This document shows positions 1-8,800 of a DNA stretch of 64,000 nt, piece by piece. Made by a program: the position numbers and the translations under genes. The stretch spans positions 134,274-198,273 of the forward strand of contig QAMM01000010.1 in the NCBI GenBank assembly GCA_003150405.1, read 5' to 3'. The notes under the pieces were generated by a model. That model made no database searches and had not been told where the DNA came from. It was given only the letters and a program-made list of their open reading frames with translations. Each line of letters opens with the position of its first letter. Within the stretch, counting starts at the first letter, position 1. This stretch comes from Clostridiales bacterium (GTDB lineage: Bacteria; Bacillota; Clostridia; Oscillospirales; Ruminococcaceae).

Positions 1-690
1 GGCAAAATAGCAGCCGCCCTCTTCAATGAACAGCGGCGCTTCCACCTGCATAAATGATTTGCTTCCCTTTTTTCCTTCCACAAGGAAAAGCCAGGGTCGG
101 CCGACTGGGTTTTTAGAAACAAACCGCAGCCGTTTGGGCTCCAACCTCGCTGCTCGCATGGCGCAGAGTACATCGGCAAGGCGTTCCGGCCGCTGGCAGA
201 GACAGAGCCGGCCGCCAAAGCGGAGCAATGCCGCCGCCGTGCGGCAGACGTCGTCAATGGTACAGGCAATTTCATGGCGCGCCAGCCGTTCCGCTGTTCC
301 GGCGCTTTCAATCCCTGCGCCGCCCGCTTTGTAAGGCGGGTTGCAAGTGACCAAATCAAAGCGGCCTTTTGGAAGCAAAACAGGGGCGTCCTTCAAGTCG
401 GCACAGAGGGCGGAAAGCCGCTCCCCAACACCGGAGACGTCAATTCCCCGCTGGAACTGCTCTGCGCCGTCGGGTTGGAGCTCCACCCCGGTACAATGTG
501 CAATGTTGTACTCTTTGTATAAATACAATGGAATAATACCACACCCCGTTCCCAAATCACAGACAACATCCTTGCGGCGGGGAGCGGCAAAATCACTGAG
601 CAGGAAGGCGTCGGTTCCAAACCGGTGGTTGTCCGAAACGCAAACCTGCACAGTTTCGCTAAGGTGTTCAAACCGCAGGGGATGATTCAT
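1..690 (-). CDS. tRNA1(Val) adenine-N6 methyltransferase-like protein (partial)
   Basis: The 3' end lies outside the window; 230 codons are visible. This is a class I SAM-dependent methyltransferase of the TrmN6/YfiC type, whose known members methylate N6 of A37 in tRNA1(Val). The SAM-binding motif DLGTGCG is at residues 45-51 and the adenine-N6 catalytic motif NPPY at 117-120. The opening NHRFGTDAFLL (21-31) is typical of this family. The ATG overlaps the stop of the upstream deacetylase gene as ATGA, so translation is probably coupled. NPPY also occurs in other N6-adenine methylases; the tRNA target is inferred from the family. Confidence 0.8.
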   Translation of the reverse strand, partial: MNHPLRFEHLSETVQVCVSDNHRFGTDAFLLSDFAAPRRKDVVCDLGTGCGIIPLYLYKEYNIAHCTGVELQPDGAEQFQRGIDVSGVGERLSALCADLKDAPVLLPKGRFDLVTCNPPYKAGGAGIESAGTAERLARHEIACTIDDVCRTAAALLRFGGRLCLCQRPERLADVLCAMRAARLEPKRLRFVSKNPVGRPWLFLVEGKKGSKSFMQVEAPLFIEEGGCYFA

Positions 691-1871
691 GCGGCAGGTC
701 TCCTTTCTGGTACAGACGAGGATGAACCGCCCTCCTCTGCCCCGCTGTCGGAAGCGGAGGAAACGCTGTCTCCGGAGAAGGGCTTGTCCGATACATCCGG
801 CTCCTGCGAAACCAAGGATGGGCTGCTCTCTGAAGAAGCCGACACACTGCTGGACGGCACTGGAGATTCAGAGGCGGAGGAGGACGGCTTATTTTCCGGT
901 TTACCCGGCTTTTCGGGCTTGGAGGCACTCTCTTGCGGCGGCGCATCCTTCTCCGGGTTTTTGTGCTGCACCGGCTGTTCCAGATTGGAAACACAGTCCA
1001 GGCGGTAGCCGTTGGCCCGCAGCGTTTTAATGATCCAGGGGAGCGCTTCCAGCGTACCGGTGTTGCGGGGGATATCGTGCATCAGAATAACCGGCGTATC
1101 ATGCCGCAGGGCTTCCGGAAAGATATTGTTGTAGATCCACTCTGCGGAGTGGGCTTTGGGAGAAGCATCCCCAGAGCTGACATTCCAGTCATGCCAAACA
1201 ATCCCCTCCGCCTGCACCTCTTTCATAATCCCCCAGAACACGCCGCGGTCGGTCACCGTCTGGCTGCTGCCACCAGGGAAGCGAATCTGCTTGGTACGAA
1301 CACCCGCAGTTTCAAAAAGGAAGTCATTCATTTTGTTGTAATCCTCAAAAAAGGCCTCGACGCTCTGATAAATTTTTTTGTAATCATGGGTATAGGAATG
1401 AACAGCCAGCTCACAACCGCTGTCTATAATCCGCCGATAATATGGCTTACATTCCTCGCTGCTGTTGTGCACTGTAAAAAAGGTGGCGGTCGCCCCCATC
1501 TTGTTCAGGACATCTAGCACCTGCGGCGTCATAGAGGAAGGGCCGTCGTCAAAGGTAAGATAAGCAACCTTGCCGTGGATGGGCTCCGCCTCGGTCAAAT
1601 CCTTATGCAGCCAGGAGGGCTGGGGTGGGTTGTAATTGGGATCCCGCTCCGGTACCGGAACTTTTGGCCAGGTATCCGCCTTCTGCTCCTGTTCGGCTGC
1701 CTGAGACGACAGCACCGAAGAAAGGTCAAGTCGAGACGGCGTCAACCATTCTCCTTCCTCCTGCGGCTGATGGGGGCTCGCCACCACACAAACAGCGGCC
1801 GCAAGGCCGACAACTGCCAGAGAACCCGCGGTTATTAGAGCGGCAAGCCGCAGCTTTTCCTTTTTGTTCAT
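687..1871 (-). CDS. Membrane-anchored polysaccharide deacetylase
   Basis: NodB-fold (carbohydrate esterase 4) deacetylase of 394 residues, expected to remove acetyl groups from a cell-wall glycan such as peptidoglycan, outside the membrane. One N-terminal membrane segment (about 9-31) acts as anchor or signal. Catalytic motifs are present in order: TFDDGP (106-111), HSYTH (158-162), RFPGG (197-201), and LMHD (263-266). The last ~95 residues are a low-complexity Ser/Pro/Glu tail, longer than usual for PdaA-like enzymes and perhaps wall-spanning. The start follows GGGAGGAG. It is co-transcribed with the methylase through an ATGA overlap, though no shared role is evident. Substrate is unproven. 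Confidence 0.88.
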   Translation of the reverse strand: MNKKEKLRLAALITAGSLAVVGLAAAVCVVASPHQPQEEGEWLTPSRLDLSSVLSSQAAEQEQKADTWPKVPVPERDPNYNPPQPSWLHKDLTEAEPIHGKVAYLTFDDGPSSMTPQVLDVLNKMGATATFFTVHNSSEECKPYYRRIIDSGCELAVHSYTHDYKKIYQSVEAFFEDYNKMNDFLFETAGVRTKQIRFPGGSSQTVTDRGVFWGIMKEVQAEGIVWHDWNVSSGDASPKAHSAEWIYNNIFPEALRHDTPVILMHDIPRNTGTLEALPWIIKTLRANGYRLDCVSNLEQPVQHKNPEKDAPPQESASKPEKPGKPENKPSSSASESPVPSSSVSASSESSPSLVSQEPDVSDKPFSGDSVSSASDSGAEEGGSSSSVPERRPAA

Positions 1872-2192
1872 TGTCCGCGCTCCTCCCCGTAAACCTTTGC
1901 TCTATTACACATACACAAGATATAAAGTAGCCGATCGTTGTGTTTCTATGAGGTTATTGTAACGCATCCGCGTGATACTGGGGCATTACAAGGTTCTGGC
2001 CGCGGTCAAAATCTTTGATTTCCGCCCAGTCCATGAGGTTATTATACCATATCACGCTTCAAAAAGGCATCCCTTTTTCAACTGCTTTCCACTCCTGGGC
2101 CGGAACTGGCTGAATTGACAAAACCGCTATTCCATTATATGATAAGGGTATTATTTTTAAAACGAAATATCCATTTATGAGAGGAGAAATTC
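1872..2192. other. Divergent intergenic region with a direct repeat
   Basis: This 321-base gap separates the deacetylase (leftward) and the CNNM-type gene (rightward). It holds the rightward promoter listed separately. It also has an 11-base direct repeat ATGAGGTTATT, at 1948-1958 and 2033-2043. The reverse strand at the second copy reads TATAAT (2042-2047) and may be the -10 of the leftward promoter, but no good -35 is visible. No gene or RNA was recognised. Confidence 0.4.
2115..2143 (+). promoter_or_regulatory. Sigma-A promoter of the CNNM-type gene
   Basis: TTGACA (2115-2120), a 17-base spacer, and TATGAT (2138-2143), about 50 bases before the start codon. This is a near-consensus housekeeping promoter. 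Confidence 0.75.
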
Positions 2193-3539
2193 ATGGATAC
2201 CGACGGATCGATCCCTTTGCTTACCCTTCTGTACGCCCTGCTGTTGTTGCTCGGCAGCTTTTTCACCCTGGCGCAGTCCGCCATTATAACGCTGCGGGAT
2301 GCTGAGCTGAAACGGCTGTGCGAAGAAGGGGTTCCAAAGGCCCTGCGGGTCAAGGCGGTCACTGCGAAACCTCGGCGTTTTAAAGGCACCACCGAATTCG
2401 GCTTTCTCTGCTGCACCGTGCTGAGTGCCGTCTGTGCGTTTTTTGCCTTCTACGGGCCGTTTGCCGCCCTTTTAAACCGGCAGATTTTCGCCCCGGCCGG
2501 CGCAGCGGCAGTGTGGGGGCAGGTTGTAGCCTTTGCAGCCGTTTTCTTTGGGGCACTGCTGCTTATTTTAATAGTGGCGCGCACCATTCCTTACCATATA
2601 GGCTGCTCCAATCCGGAACGGTATGCTTTTATCTGTGCGCCGCTGATCCGCTTTTTTATGGCGCTATTTTATCCCGGCGTCTGGCTGGTACAGGGCATTT
2701 CAGCCGGAATTTCCAAACTGTTTGGCGCTGACCCGGCAAAACAGAAAGCGGATGTCACCGAAGAAGAAATCCGTATGATGATGGACGAGGGCAGCGAGCG
2801 CGGTGTCATTGAATCCGAGCAGGTTGAAATGATCAACAACATCTTTGCGTTTGACGACACAACGGCAGCCGACGTCATGACCCACCGCACCAACCTTGTA
2901 GCAGTGCCCAAAACTGCAAAGATCAGCGATGTGGTTTTCCTTGCCGTCAACGAGGGCTTCAGTCGAATCCCGGTTTACGAGGAGGATATTGATGATATTA
3001 TCGGTGCGGTTTACGTGAAGGACCTGCTGGTGCTGGTCAACTGTGAATCGGCAGACGACTTCTCAATGGAGGACTTTATCCGCCCGGTCATGTATGTGCC
3101 GGATTCAGCCAAACTGCCGGAACTGTTCCGCCAGTTTACCAACAAAAAAGCCCACATGGCCATTGTCATTGACGAATACGGCGGCACCTCCGGCATCCTG
3201 ACCATGGAGGATCTGTTAGAGACGATTGTCGGCAACATTCAGGATGAATACGACGAAGAAGACAACGAAATCATCCAGGTAGACGCCCAAACCTATACGC
3301 TGGACGGCGGTGTGGAGTTGGAGGATTTGGGCAAGCTCATTGGGGTTGAATTTGAAGAAAATGATGATTACGACACGGTGAGCGGGCTTATTATCCACAC
3401 GCTGGGGCGGATTCCGGAGCCTTCTGAAGAAATCAGCGTGACCATTCACGGCATTTTGTTCACCGTGCTGCTGGTAGAAGACCGCCGCATTGCGCGGGTT
3501 AAAGCCGTTATCCCGGCCAAGCGGGAACTACAGGAATAA
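2193..3539 (+). CDS. CNNM/CorC-family membrane protein (hemolysin-related, CBS domains)
   Basis: A 448-residue member of the TlyC/CorC/YtfL family, involved in magnesium or divalent-cation export or homeostasis in studied members. Hydrophobic segments in the first ~170 residues form the DUF21 transmembrane domain. A CBS-pair follows (roughly 210-335, including VMTHRTN and VIDEYGGTSGILTMEDL). A C-terminal CorC/HlyC domain (about 350-440) contains DTVSGLI. The start follows AGAGGAG. It stands alone behind its own promoter and is followed by a terminator. The older label 'hemolysin' is not evidence of haemolytic activity. Confidence 0.9.
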   Translation: MDTDGSIPLLTLLYALLLLLGSFFTLAQSAIITLRDAELKRLCEEGVPKALRVKAVTAKPRRFKGTTEFGFLCCTVLSAVCAFFAFYGPFAALLNRQIFAPAGAAAVWGQVVAFAAVFFGALLLILIVARTIPYHIGCSNPERYAFICAPLIRFFMALFYPGVWLVQGISAGISKLFGADPAKQKADVTEEEIRMMMDEGSERGVIESEQVEMINNIFAFDDTTAADVMTHRTNLVAVPKTAKISDVVFLAVNEGFSRIPVYEEDIDDIIGAVYVKDLLVLVNCESADDFSMEDFIRPVMYVPDSAKLPELFRQFTNKKAHMAIVIDEYGGTSGILTMEDLLETIVGNIQDEYDEEDNEIIQVDAQTYTLDGGVELEDLGKLIGVEFEENDDYDTVSGLIIHTLGRIPEPSEEISVTIHGILFTVLLVEDRRIARVKAVIPAKRELQE

Positions 3540-3544
3540 AAAAG

Positions 3545-3571
3545 GCAGCCCGCGGTTCCGGGCGGCGTTTT
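3545..3571 (+). terminator. Rho-independent terminator after the CNNM-type gene
   Basis: Stem GCAGCCCG / CGGGCGGC with one mismatch and a 6-base loop, followed by GTTTT, six bases after the stop codon. Confidence 0.6.
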
Positions 3572-3764
3572 CAAGGAAAACCAGCAGGTGTTCCTGTTCC
3601 GCCGTGTTGTTCCCGCGGGTTCATTTTTGGAAATTCTCATGGTTTACCGGCACGGATTGCGGCTGGAACCGCCCGTAAAAGCGAAATCCAGCCGGCAATG
3701 CAGCCACTTTTTTGGAAAACAATCATTATTTTCAACCAACAAACCAGACAAAGGAGCAAACGTC

Positions 3765-4628
3765 ATGAAACAAACCATTGCCTTTTTCGGACTGGGCGCC
3801 ATGGGCGAACCGATGGCCGCCAATCTTCTCAAAGCCGGATACCCTGTTTGCACCGCCATCCACCGGTCCCGCGCAGCAGCAGACCGGCTGGCGGATACCG
3901 GGCTCCGTCTCTTTTCCTCCCCGTCTGAAGCCGCGGCGGAAGCGGAAGTTATCATCACCATTCTGCCCGCCGACCCGGAAATTCGAGAATTTCTTATTAA
4001 CGACCAATTCGCCGGGGCTTTGAAAAAGGGTGCTGTTCTCATTGACATGTCCTCCTGCACCGCAGACTGCATCAGAGAGGTAGAATCCTATTACAAAGAG
4101 CGGGGGCACGCTGTCATTGATGCTCCGGTAAGCGGCGGCGTTTCCGGAGCAGAACAGGGAACGCTCACCATTTTTGGAGCAGGCGACCCGGAAATGTTTG
4201 AAACGATGCGGCCCATCCTTGCAACGATGGGAAAGGAGCTTTATTATCTAGGCGGATGCGGGACCGGAAAATCCTTTAAAAATTTGAACAACCTGCTTTC
4301 GGTCATTAATACCGTTGTTACCAGCGAAGCCTGCCGTATTGCCGAACATGAGGGGCTGGATTTAAATCTGCTCTATGATATCATCAACGCAAGTTCGGGC
4401 ACATCGGCGAGCTTTAAAGGCCGTTTTAAGCGGATGACAAAGGGTGATTACCAGGGCGGCTTCCAACTTGGACTAGCGCGCAAGGATTTGGGCAATGCCC
4501 TTGCGCTGGGCAAGGAGCTCCCCCTTCCCATGTCAAGGCTGGCGTATGAGCTGCTGCTTGCGGCAAAAGCCTACGACCAAGAGGACATGGCAGCAGTTTA
4601 TAAGCTCTTTGACAGCACCAAAGCTTAA
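3765..4628 (+). CDS. NAD(P)-dependent beta-hydroxyacid dehydrogenase (tartronate-semialdehyde / 3-hydroxyisobutyrate family)
   Basis: A 287-residue oxidoreductase that interconverts a beta-hydroxyacid and its semialdehyde. The Rossmann motif GLGAMG is at residues 9-14. The substrate-binding motif APVSGG is at 120-125, and the catalytic-Lys region (GKSFKNLNN) gives K172 and N176. ATG 3765 was chosen because AAGGAG lies eight bases upstream and the Rossmann strand begins at once; an upstream in-frame extension lacks these signals. It is monocistronic, with a strong terminator after it. Substrate cannot be told from sequence: tartronate semialdehyde, 3-hydroxyisobutyrate and succinic semialdehyde reductases all look like this. 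Confidence 0.87.
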   Translation: MKQTIAFFGLGAMGEPMAANLLKAGYPVCTAIHRSRAAADRLADTGLRLFSSPSEAAAEAEVIITILPADPEIREFLINDQFAGALKKGAVLIDMSSCTADCIREVESYYKERGHAVIDAPVSGGVSGAEQGTLTIFGAGDPEMFETMRPILATMGKELYYLGGCGTGKSFKNLNNLLSVINTVVTSEACRIAEHEGLDLNLLYDIINASSGTSASFKGRFKRMTKGDYQGGFQLGLARKDLGNALALGKELPLPMSRLAYELLLAAKAYDQEDMAAVYKLFDSTKA

Positions 4629-4700
4629 AGCGGCCATATTTAACAGTCCGGCTCATTTGCTCCGTCAAAGGAGAGCCGCATCCATTTTTATCAGAAACAA

Positions 4701-4732
4701 AAAGGAAACAGGCAATGCTGTTTCCTTTTTTC
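4701..4732. terminator. Bidirectional terminator between convergent genes
   Basis: Perfect 11-base stem AAAGGAAACAG / CTGTTTCCTTT with a 6-base loop and T runs on both strands. It serves the dehydrogenase gene from the left and the miniprotein gene from the right. Confidence 0.85.
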
Positions 4733-4864
4733 TTATTGCAGCGCAAAATAAATTCCAAGGCCGAGCAGCGCAAGTATGGCCAGCACTGCCAACGCAATCA
4801 CTGCACGCAGTCCCCGGCTGCGCTGCACCCGCTCTGCGATCTCCTGAAGTTCTTTTTTATCCAT
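4733..4864 (-). CDS. 43-residue single-pass membrane miniprotein
   Basis: A short gene with a hydrophilic, charged N-terminus beginning MDKKELQEIAERVQRSRGLR (residues 1-20) and one strongly hydrophobic helix of about 20 residues (roughly 20-41) ending at the C-terminus. The start is preceded by GGGAAGGAAG at good spacing, and the stop is immediately before the bidirectional terminator, which supports a real transcription unit. Codon use resembles neighbouring genes. The positive residues before the helix predict the N-terminus inside the cell. No family was recognised and no function is proposed. Confidence 0.6.
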   Translation of the reverse strand: MDKKELQEIAERVQRSRGLRAVIALAVLAILALLGLGIYFALQ

Positions 4865-4947
4865 ATCGAGCTTCCTTCCCTTTTCCGATGGCATATAGCA
4901 GCACGAACGCCACCTGTTTATGGCAAGGCCCTGTGCCCGCTGGACGA

Positions 4948-4975
4948 ACAGGTGCTCTTTTATACAAGCACCTGT
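4948..4975. repeat. Perfect 9-base inverted repeat
   Basis: ACAGGTGCT (4948-4956) and AGCACCTGT (4967-4975) around a 10-base AT-rich loop, in the gap between the miniprotein gene and pduL. No T run follows on either strand, so it is not a typical terminator; it may be a protein-binding site or RNA hairpin. Confidence 0.4.
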
Positions 4976-5022
4976 ACGGATTAATGCTTTGCATCCGTCT
5001 GCTGTTTTGAAGCCTTATAAAA

Positions 5023-5049
5023 CAAAATGCCCGGTCATGAAACCGGGCA
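5023..5049 (-). terminator. Terminator of pduL
   Basis: Stem GCCCGGT / ACCGGGC with a 6-base loop, then ATTTTGTTTT on the minus strand, just past the pduL stop. Confidence 0.75.
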
Positions 5050-5062
5050 AAGCGTTTGTTGC

Positions 5063-5641
5063 TTATTTGCTGACAATCTCGCCCCAAACCTCACCGGCAC
5101 AACCAGCGGCGTTCGCTTCGTCGGTATCAAGATGCATTGCAGGCGCAAACTTTGGCGAAACACGGCAGACCACATCGCCAAATACGAGCGAACGCTCTGC
5201 GCTTTCCACCTTGACCCAGACAATCTGCTTGTCATCGACGCCGAGTTCAGCGGCTTTTTCCGGTGTAAGATGAATGTGGCGTTTTGCGACGATAACGCCC
5301 TCTTTGATTTCAATCTCACCGCAGGGGCCAACAATTTTGCAGCCCGGCGAGCCCGCAAGGTCGCCAGACTCACGAACCGGCGCAGCAATGCCGAGAGTGC
5401 GGGTATCCGTCGCAGAGACCTCCACCTGAGTCACCGGACGTTCCGGCCCCAAAATCAGGACATTTTTGATGGTGTTTTTCGGGCCGACAATGCTGACCCG
5501 TTCATTGGATGCAAACTGGCCCGGCTGGCTCAGCGGTGCACGGACGGTGAGTTTGCCGTCTTCTCCAAAAAGGACCTTGAGGTCCTCCGCCGTCACATGA
5601 ACATGGCGCGCAGAGGTTTCAACAATAAACTGCTTTTCCAT
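5063..5641 (-). CDS. pduL: PduL-type phosphotransacylase
   Basis: A 192-residue phosphate acyltransferase of the PduL family, which exchanges CoA for phosphate on acetyl- or propionyl-CoA using metal-binding histidines. The two hallmark motifs are RHVHVT near residues 12-17 and KRHIHLTP in the second barrel. No N-terminal encapsulation peptide precedes the first barrel and no microcompartment shell genes are nearby. This suggests a cytosolic, Pta-like role in acetate formation. Its neighbour makes acetyl-CoA from pyruvate, which fits. No acetate kinase is in the window. It has its own promoter and terminator. Confidence 0.9.
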   Translation of the reverse strand: MEKQFIVETSARHVHVTAEDLKVLFGEDGKLTVRAPLSQPGQFASNERVSIVGPKNTIKNVLILGPERPVTQVEVSATDTRTLGIAAPVRESGDLAGSPGCKIVGPCGEIEIKEGVIVAKRHIHLTPEKAAELGVDDKQIVWVKVESAERSLVFGDVVCRVSPKFAPAMHLDTDEANAAGCAGEVWGEIVSK

Positions 5642-5744
5642 ATATGTATCTCCCTATCTCCGTGCGAAACAGGCGTGTAAAAAGCCGGTACGCCCGCACG
5701 GTTGCTATACCGGTTCCACATACTCCTGTTTTTTCCTTGCTTTT

Positions 5745-5773
5745 ATTATAATACAAGCTGTTTTTTCGGTCAA
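5745..5773 (-). promoter_or_regulatory. Sigma-A promoter of pduL
   Basis: On the minus strand TTGACC, a 17-base spacer, and TATAAT, about 105 bases before the pduL start. Confidence 0.75.
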
Positions 5774-5841
5774 GGAAATTTCCCGAAACGGTCTGTATTT
5801 CCGCGCGATACACATACGTCAACGAAAATTTCATGGAAAAC

Positions 5842-5874
5842 AAAAAAGGAAGTGCATTTTTGCACTTCCCTTTT
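5842..5874 (-). terminator. Terminator of the PFOR gene
   Basis: Stem GGAAGTGCA / TGCACTTCC followed by TTTTTTG on the minus strand, ten bases past the PFOR stop. Confidence 0.88.
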
Positions 5875-5884
5875 GCTGTAATTC

Positions 5885-8800
5885 TTATTCCTCGGTGCCG
5901 TAGAGCTTCTGGAGTTTGACCAGATGATCGTACTGCGCTTTTGCATGCTCAGCTGCTTCGTCGAAGAGCTCGTTTGCACGCTCCGGGAAGGAGAGTTTCA
6001 GGCGGTTATAACGGGTTTCATTGGAAATGAAGTCTTTATAATCCGCAGTTGCCGGTTTGCTGTCAAGGGTGAACGGGTTTTTGCCCTCTGCCTTGAGCGC
6101 CGGGTTGTAACGGAACATGTTCCAGTAACCAGCTTCAACCGCTTTCTTCATCTCAGCCTGGCAGTTGGTCATACCGCCCTTAATGCCGTGCATTTCGCAA
6201 GGAGCATAGCCGATGATGATGGACGGGCCATGGTAAGCCTCCGCCTCGGTAATGGCTTTAATGGTCTGTGCCTGGTTTGCGCCCATTGCAATCTGAGCAA
6301 CATAGACATAGCCGTAGCTCATTGCAATTTCAGCAAGGCTCTTCTTGCCAATGGCTTTACCAGCCGCAGCAAACTGAGCAACCTGACCGATCTGGCTTGC
6401 TTTGGAAGCCTGGCCGCCGGTATTGGAGTAAACCTCGGTATCAAAGACCATGATGTTGACATCTTCGCCAGCAGCAATGACATGGTCAAGACCGCCGAAG
6501 CCGATGTCGTAAGCCCAGCCGTCGCCGCCGAAGATCCAGACGGACTTCTTGACGAGGTACTGTTTCTTGCTCAGGATTTCACGGCCGAGGACGCAAGCCT
6601 CACAGTTGCAACCGTCAACAACCGCATCCTCAAGAGCAGCAACGTATTTCTCGGTAGCATCAGCGTTTGCTTTGCCGTCGTTCATGGTATCCAACCAAGC
6701 CTGAGCAGCTTCTTTCAGACCAGCATACGCATAGTCAACCGCAATCAACGCACGGGTCTTTTCCGCAAGGCTGTCGCGAATGGCTTTCTGGCCAAGGTAC
6801 ATACCAAAGCCGTGCTCCGCGTTGTCCTCAAAGAGGCTGTTTGCCCAAGCCGGGCCGTGGCCGCTCGCTTTGTTGGTGGTGTACGGAGAGGTAGCAGCCG
6901 GGCCGCCCCAGATGGAGGAACAACCGGTTGCGTTGGAGATAAACATCCGCTCGCCGAAGAGCTGGGTGATGAGACGCGCATAGCTGGTCTCTGCACAACC
7001 AGCGCAGGAACCGGAGAACTCAAGCAGCGGCTGATTGAACTGGGAACCCTTGACGGTGGTTTCCGGCATCATGCCGTCTTTCTTGCGAATATTCTCCACA
7101 CAGTAGTCGAATACCGGCTGCTGATCGAGCTGGCTCTCCTGAGCAACCATTTTGAGGGTGCCCTTTGCAGCGGTCGGACATACGTTGACGCAAACGCCGC
7201 AACCCATGCAGTCCAGCGGGGAAACGGTCATTGCGAACTGGTAATTTTCGCAGCCTTTGCCAATCATCTGTTTGGTCTTGATGCTGGACGGAGCTTTTGC
7301 AACTTCGTCAGCAGTCAGCGCAAACGGACGGATGGTCGCATGCGGGCAGACATAAGCGCACTGGTTGCACTGGATACAGGTCTCCGGATTCCATTCCGGT
7401 ACCGTAACGGCAACGCCGCGTTTTTCGTAAGCGGAAGCGCCCTGCTCAAACTGGCCGTCAACGTGGTCAACGAACGCAGATACCGGCAGGCTGTCGCCGT
7501 CCATTTTGGAAACCGGCTCCATGATCTCTTTGACCATTTTAACGGTTGCCGGATTGCCAGCGAGCTGAACATCTTCTGCAACGTCCTTGGCATCCGCCCA
7601 AGAAGCCGGGATTTCAACTTTATGAAGCGCATCCTTACCGGCGTCAATTGCCTTGTAGTTCATTTCGACAACAGCGTCGCCCTTCTTGGAGTAGGACTTC
7701 TTCGCTGCCTCTTTCATGTACTTGATGGCGTCTTCTGCCGGCATAATGTTTGCAAGCGCAAAGAATGCAGACTGGAGAATGGTGTTGGTGCGTTTGCCCA
7801 TGCCAATCTCAATGGCCTTGTCAATTGCGTTGATGGTGTAGAGCTGAATGTTGTTCTGCGCAATGTAGCGTTTTGCTTCCGCAGGCATGTGGTGATCCAG
7901 CTCTTCGTCGCTCCACTGGCAGTTGATCATGAAGATACCGCCCGGTTTTACGTCGTTGACCATCTTAAAGCCTTTGATAACGTAAGACGGGTTATGGCAG
8001 GCAACAAAGTCCGCTTTGTTGATATAGTAAGGGCTCTTAATCGGCTTGTCGCCAAAGCGCAGATGGGAAACGGTAATACCGCCCGTCTTTTTGGAGTCAT
8101 ACTGGAAGTACGCCTGAATGTACTTGTCGGTATGGTCGCCAATGATCTTGGTGGAGTTCTTGTTCGCGCCAACGGTACCGTCGCCGCCGAGACCCCAGAA
8201 CTTACATTCGGTGGTGCCTTCTGCAGCGGTGTTCGGAGACGGTTTTTCCTCCAGCGAGAGGTATGTAACGTCGTCGTTGATCCCAAGAGTGAAGCGCGGT
8301 TTCGGCTCTGCTTTCGCCAGCTCGTCGAACACAGCAAATACGCTGGACGGCGGGGTGTCTTTGGAACCGAGGCCATAACGGCCGCCAATGACGTTTGCGT
8401 TGTTGCCGGCTTCACGAAGAGCGGTGACAACGTCGAGGAAGAGCGGCTCGCCCAGAGCGCCCGGCTCTTTGGTGCGGTCGAGGACGGCAATGTGTTTTGC
8501 AGTTGCCGGAATGGCCTCAAGCAGCTTGGCCGGAACAAACGGACGGTAGAGGCGAACCTTTACGAGGCCGACTTTTTCGCCCTTTGCGGTGAGGTAGTCA
8601 ATCACCTCTTCTGCAACGTCGCAGATGGAGCCCATTGCAATGATAACACGCTCGGCATCCGGTGCGCCGTAGTAGTTGAAAAGTTTATAATTGGTGCCAA
8701 TTTTTTCATTGACCTTGTCCATGTACTCTTCGACAATCGCCGGAAGTGCATCGTAGTACTTGTTGCAGGCTTCACGGTTCTGGAAGAAGATATCGCCGTT

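Noticed and set aside
5063..5641. A microcompartment-associated PduL
   Set aside because: No N-terminal targeting peptide and no shell-protein genes nearby.
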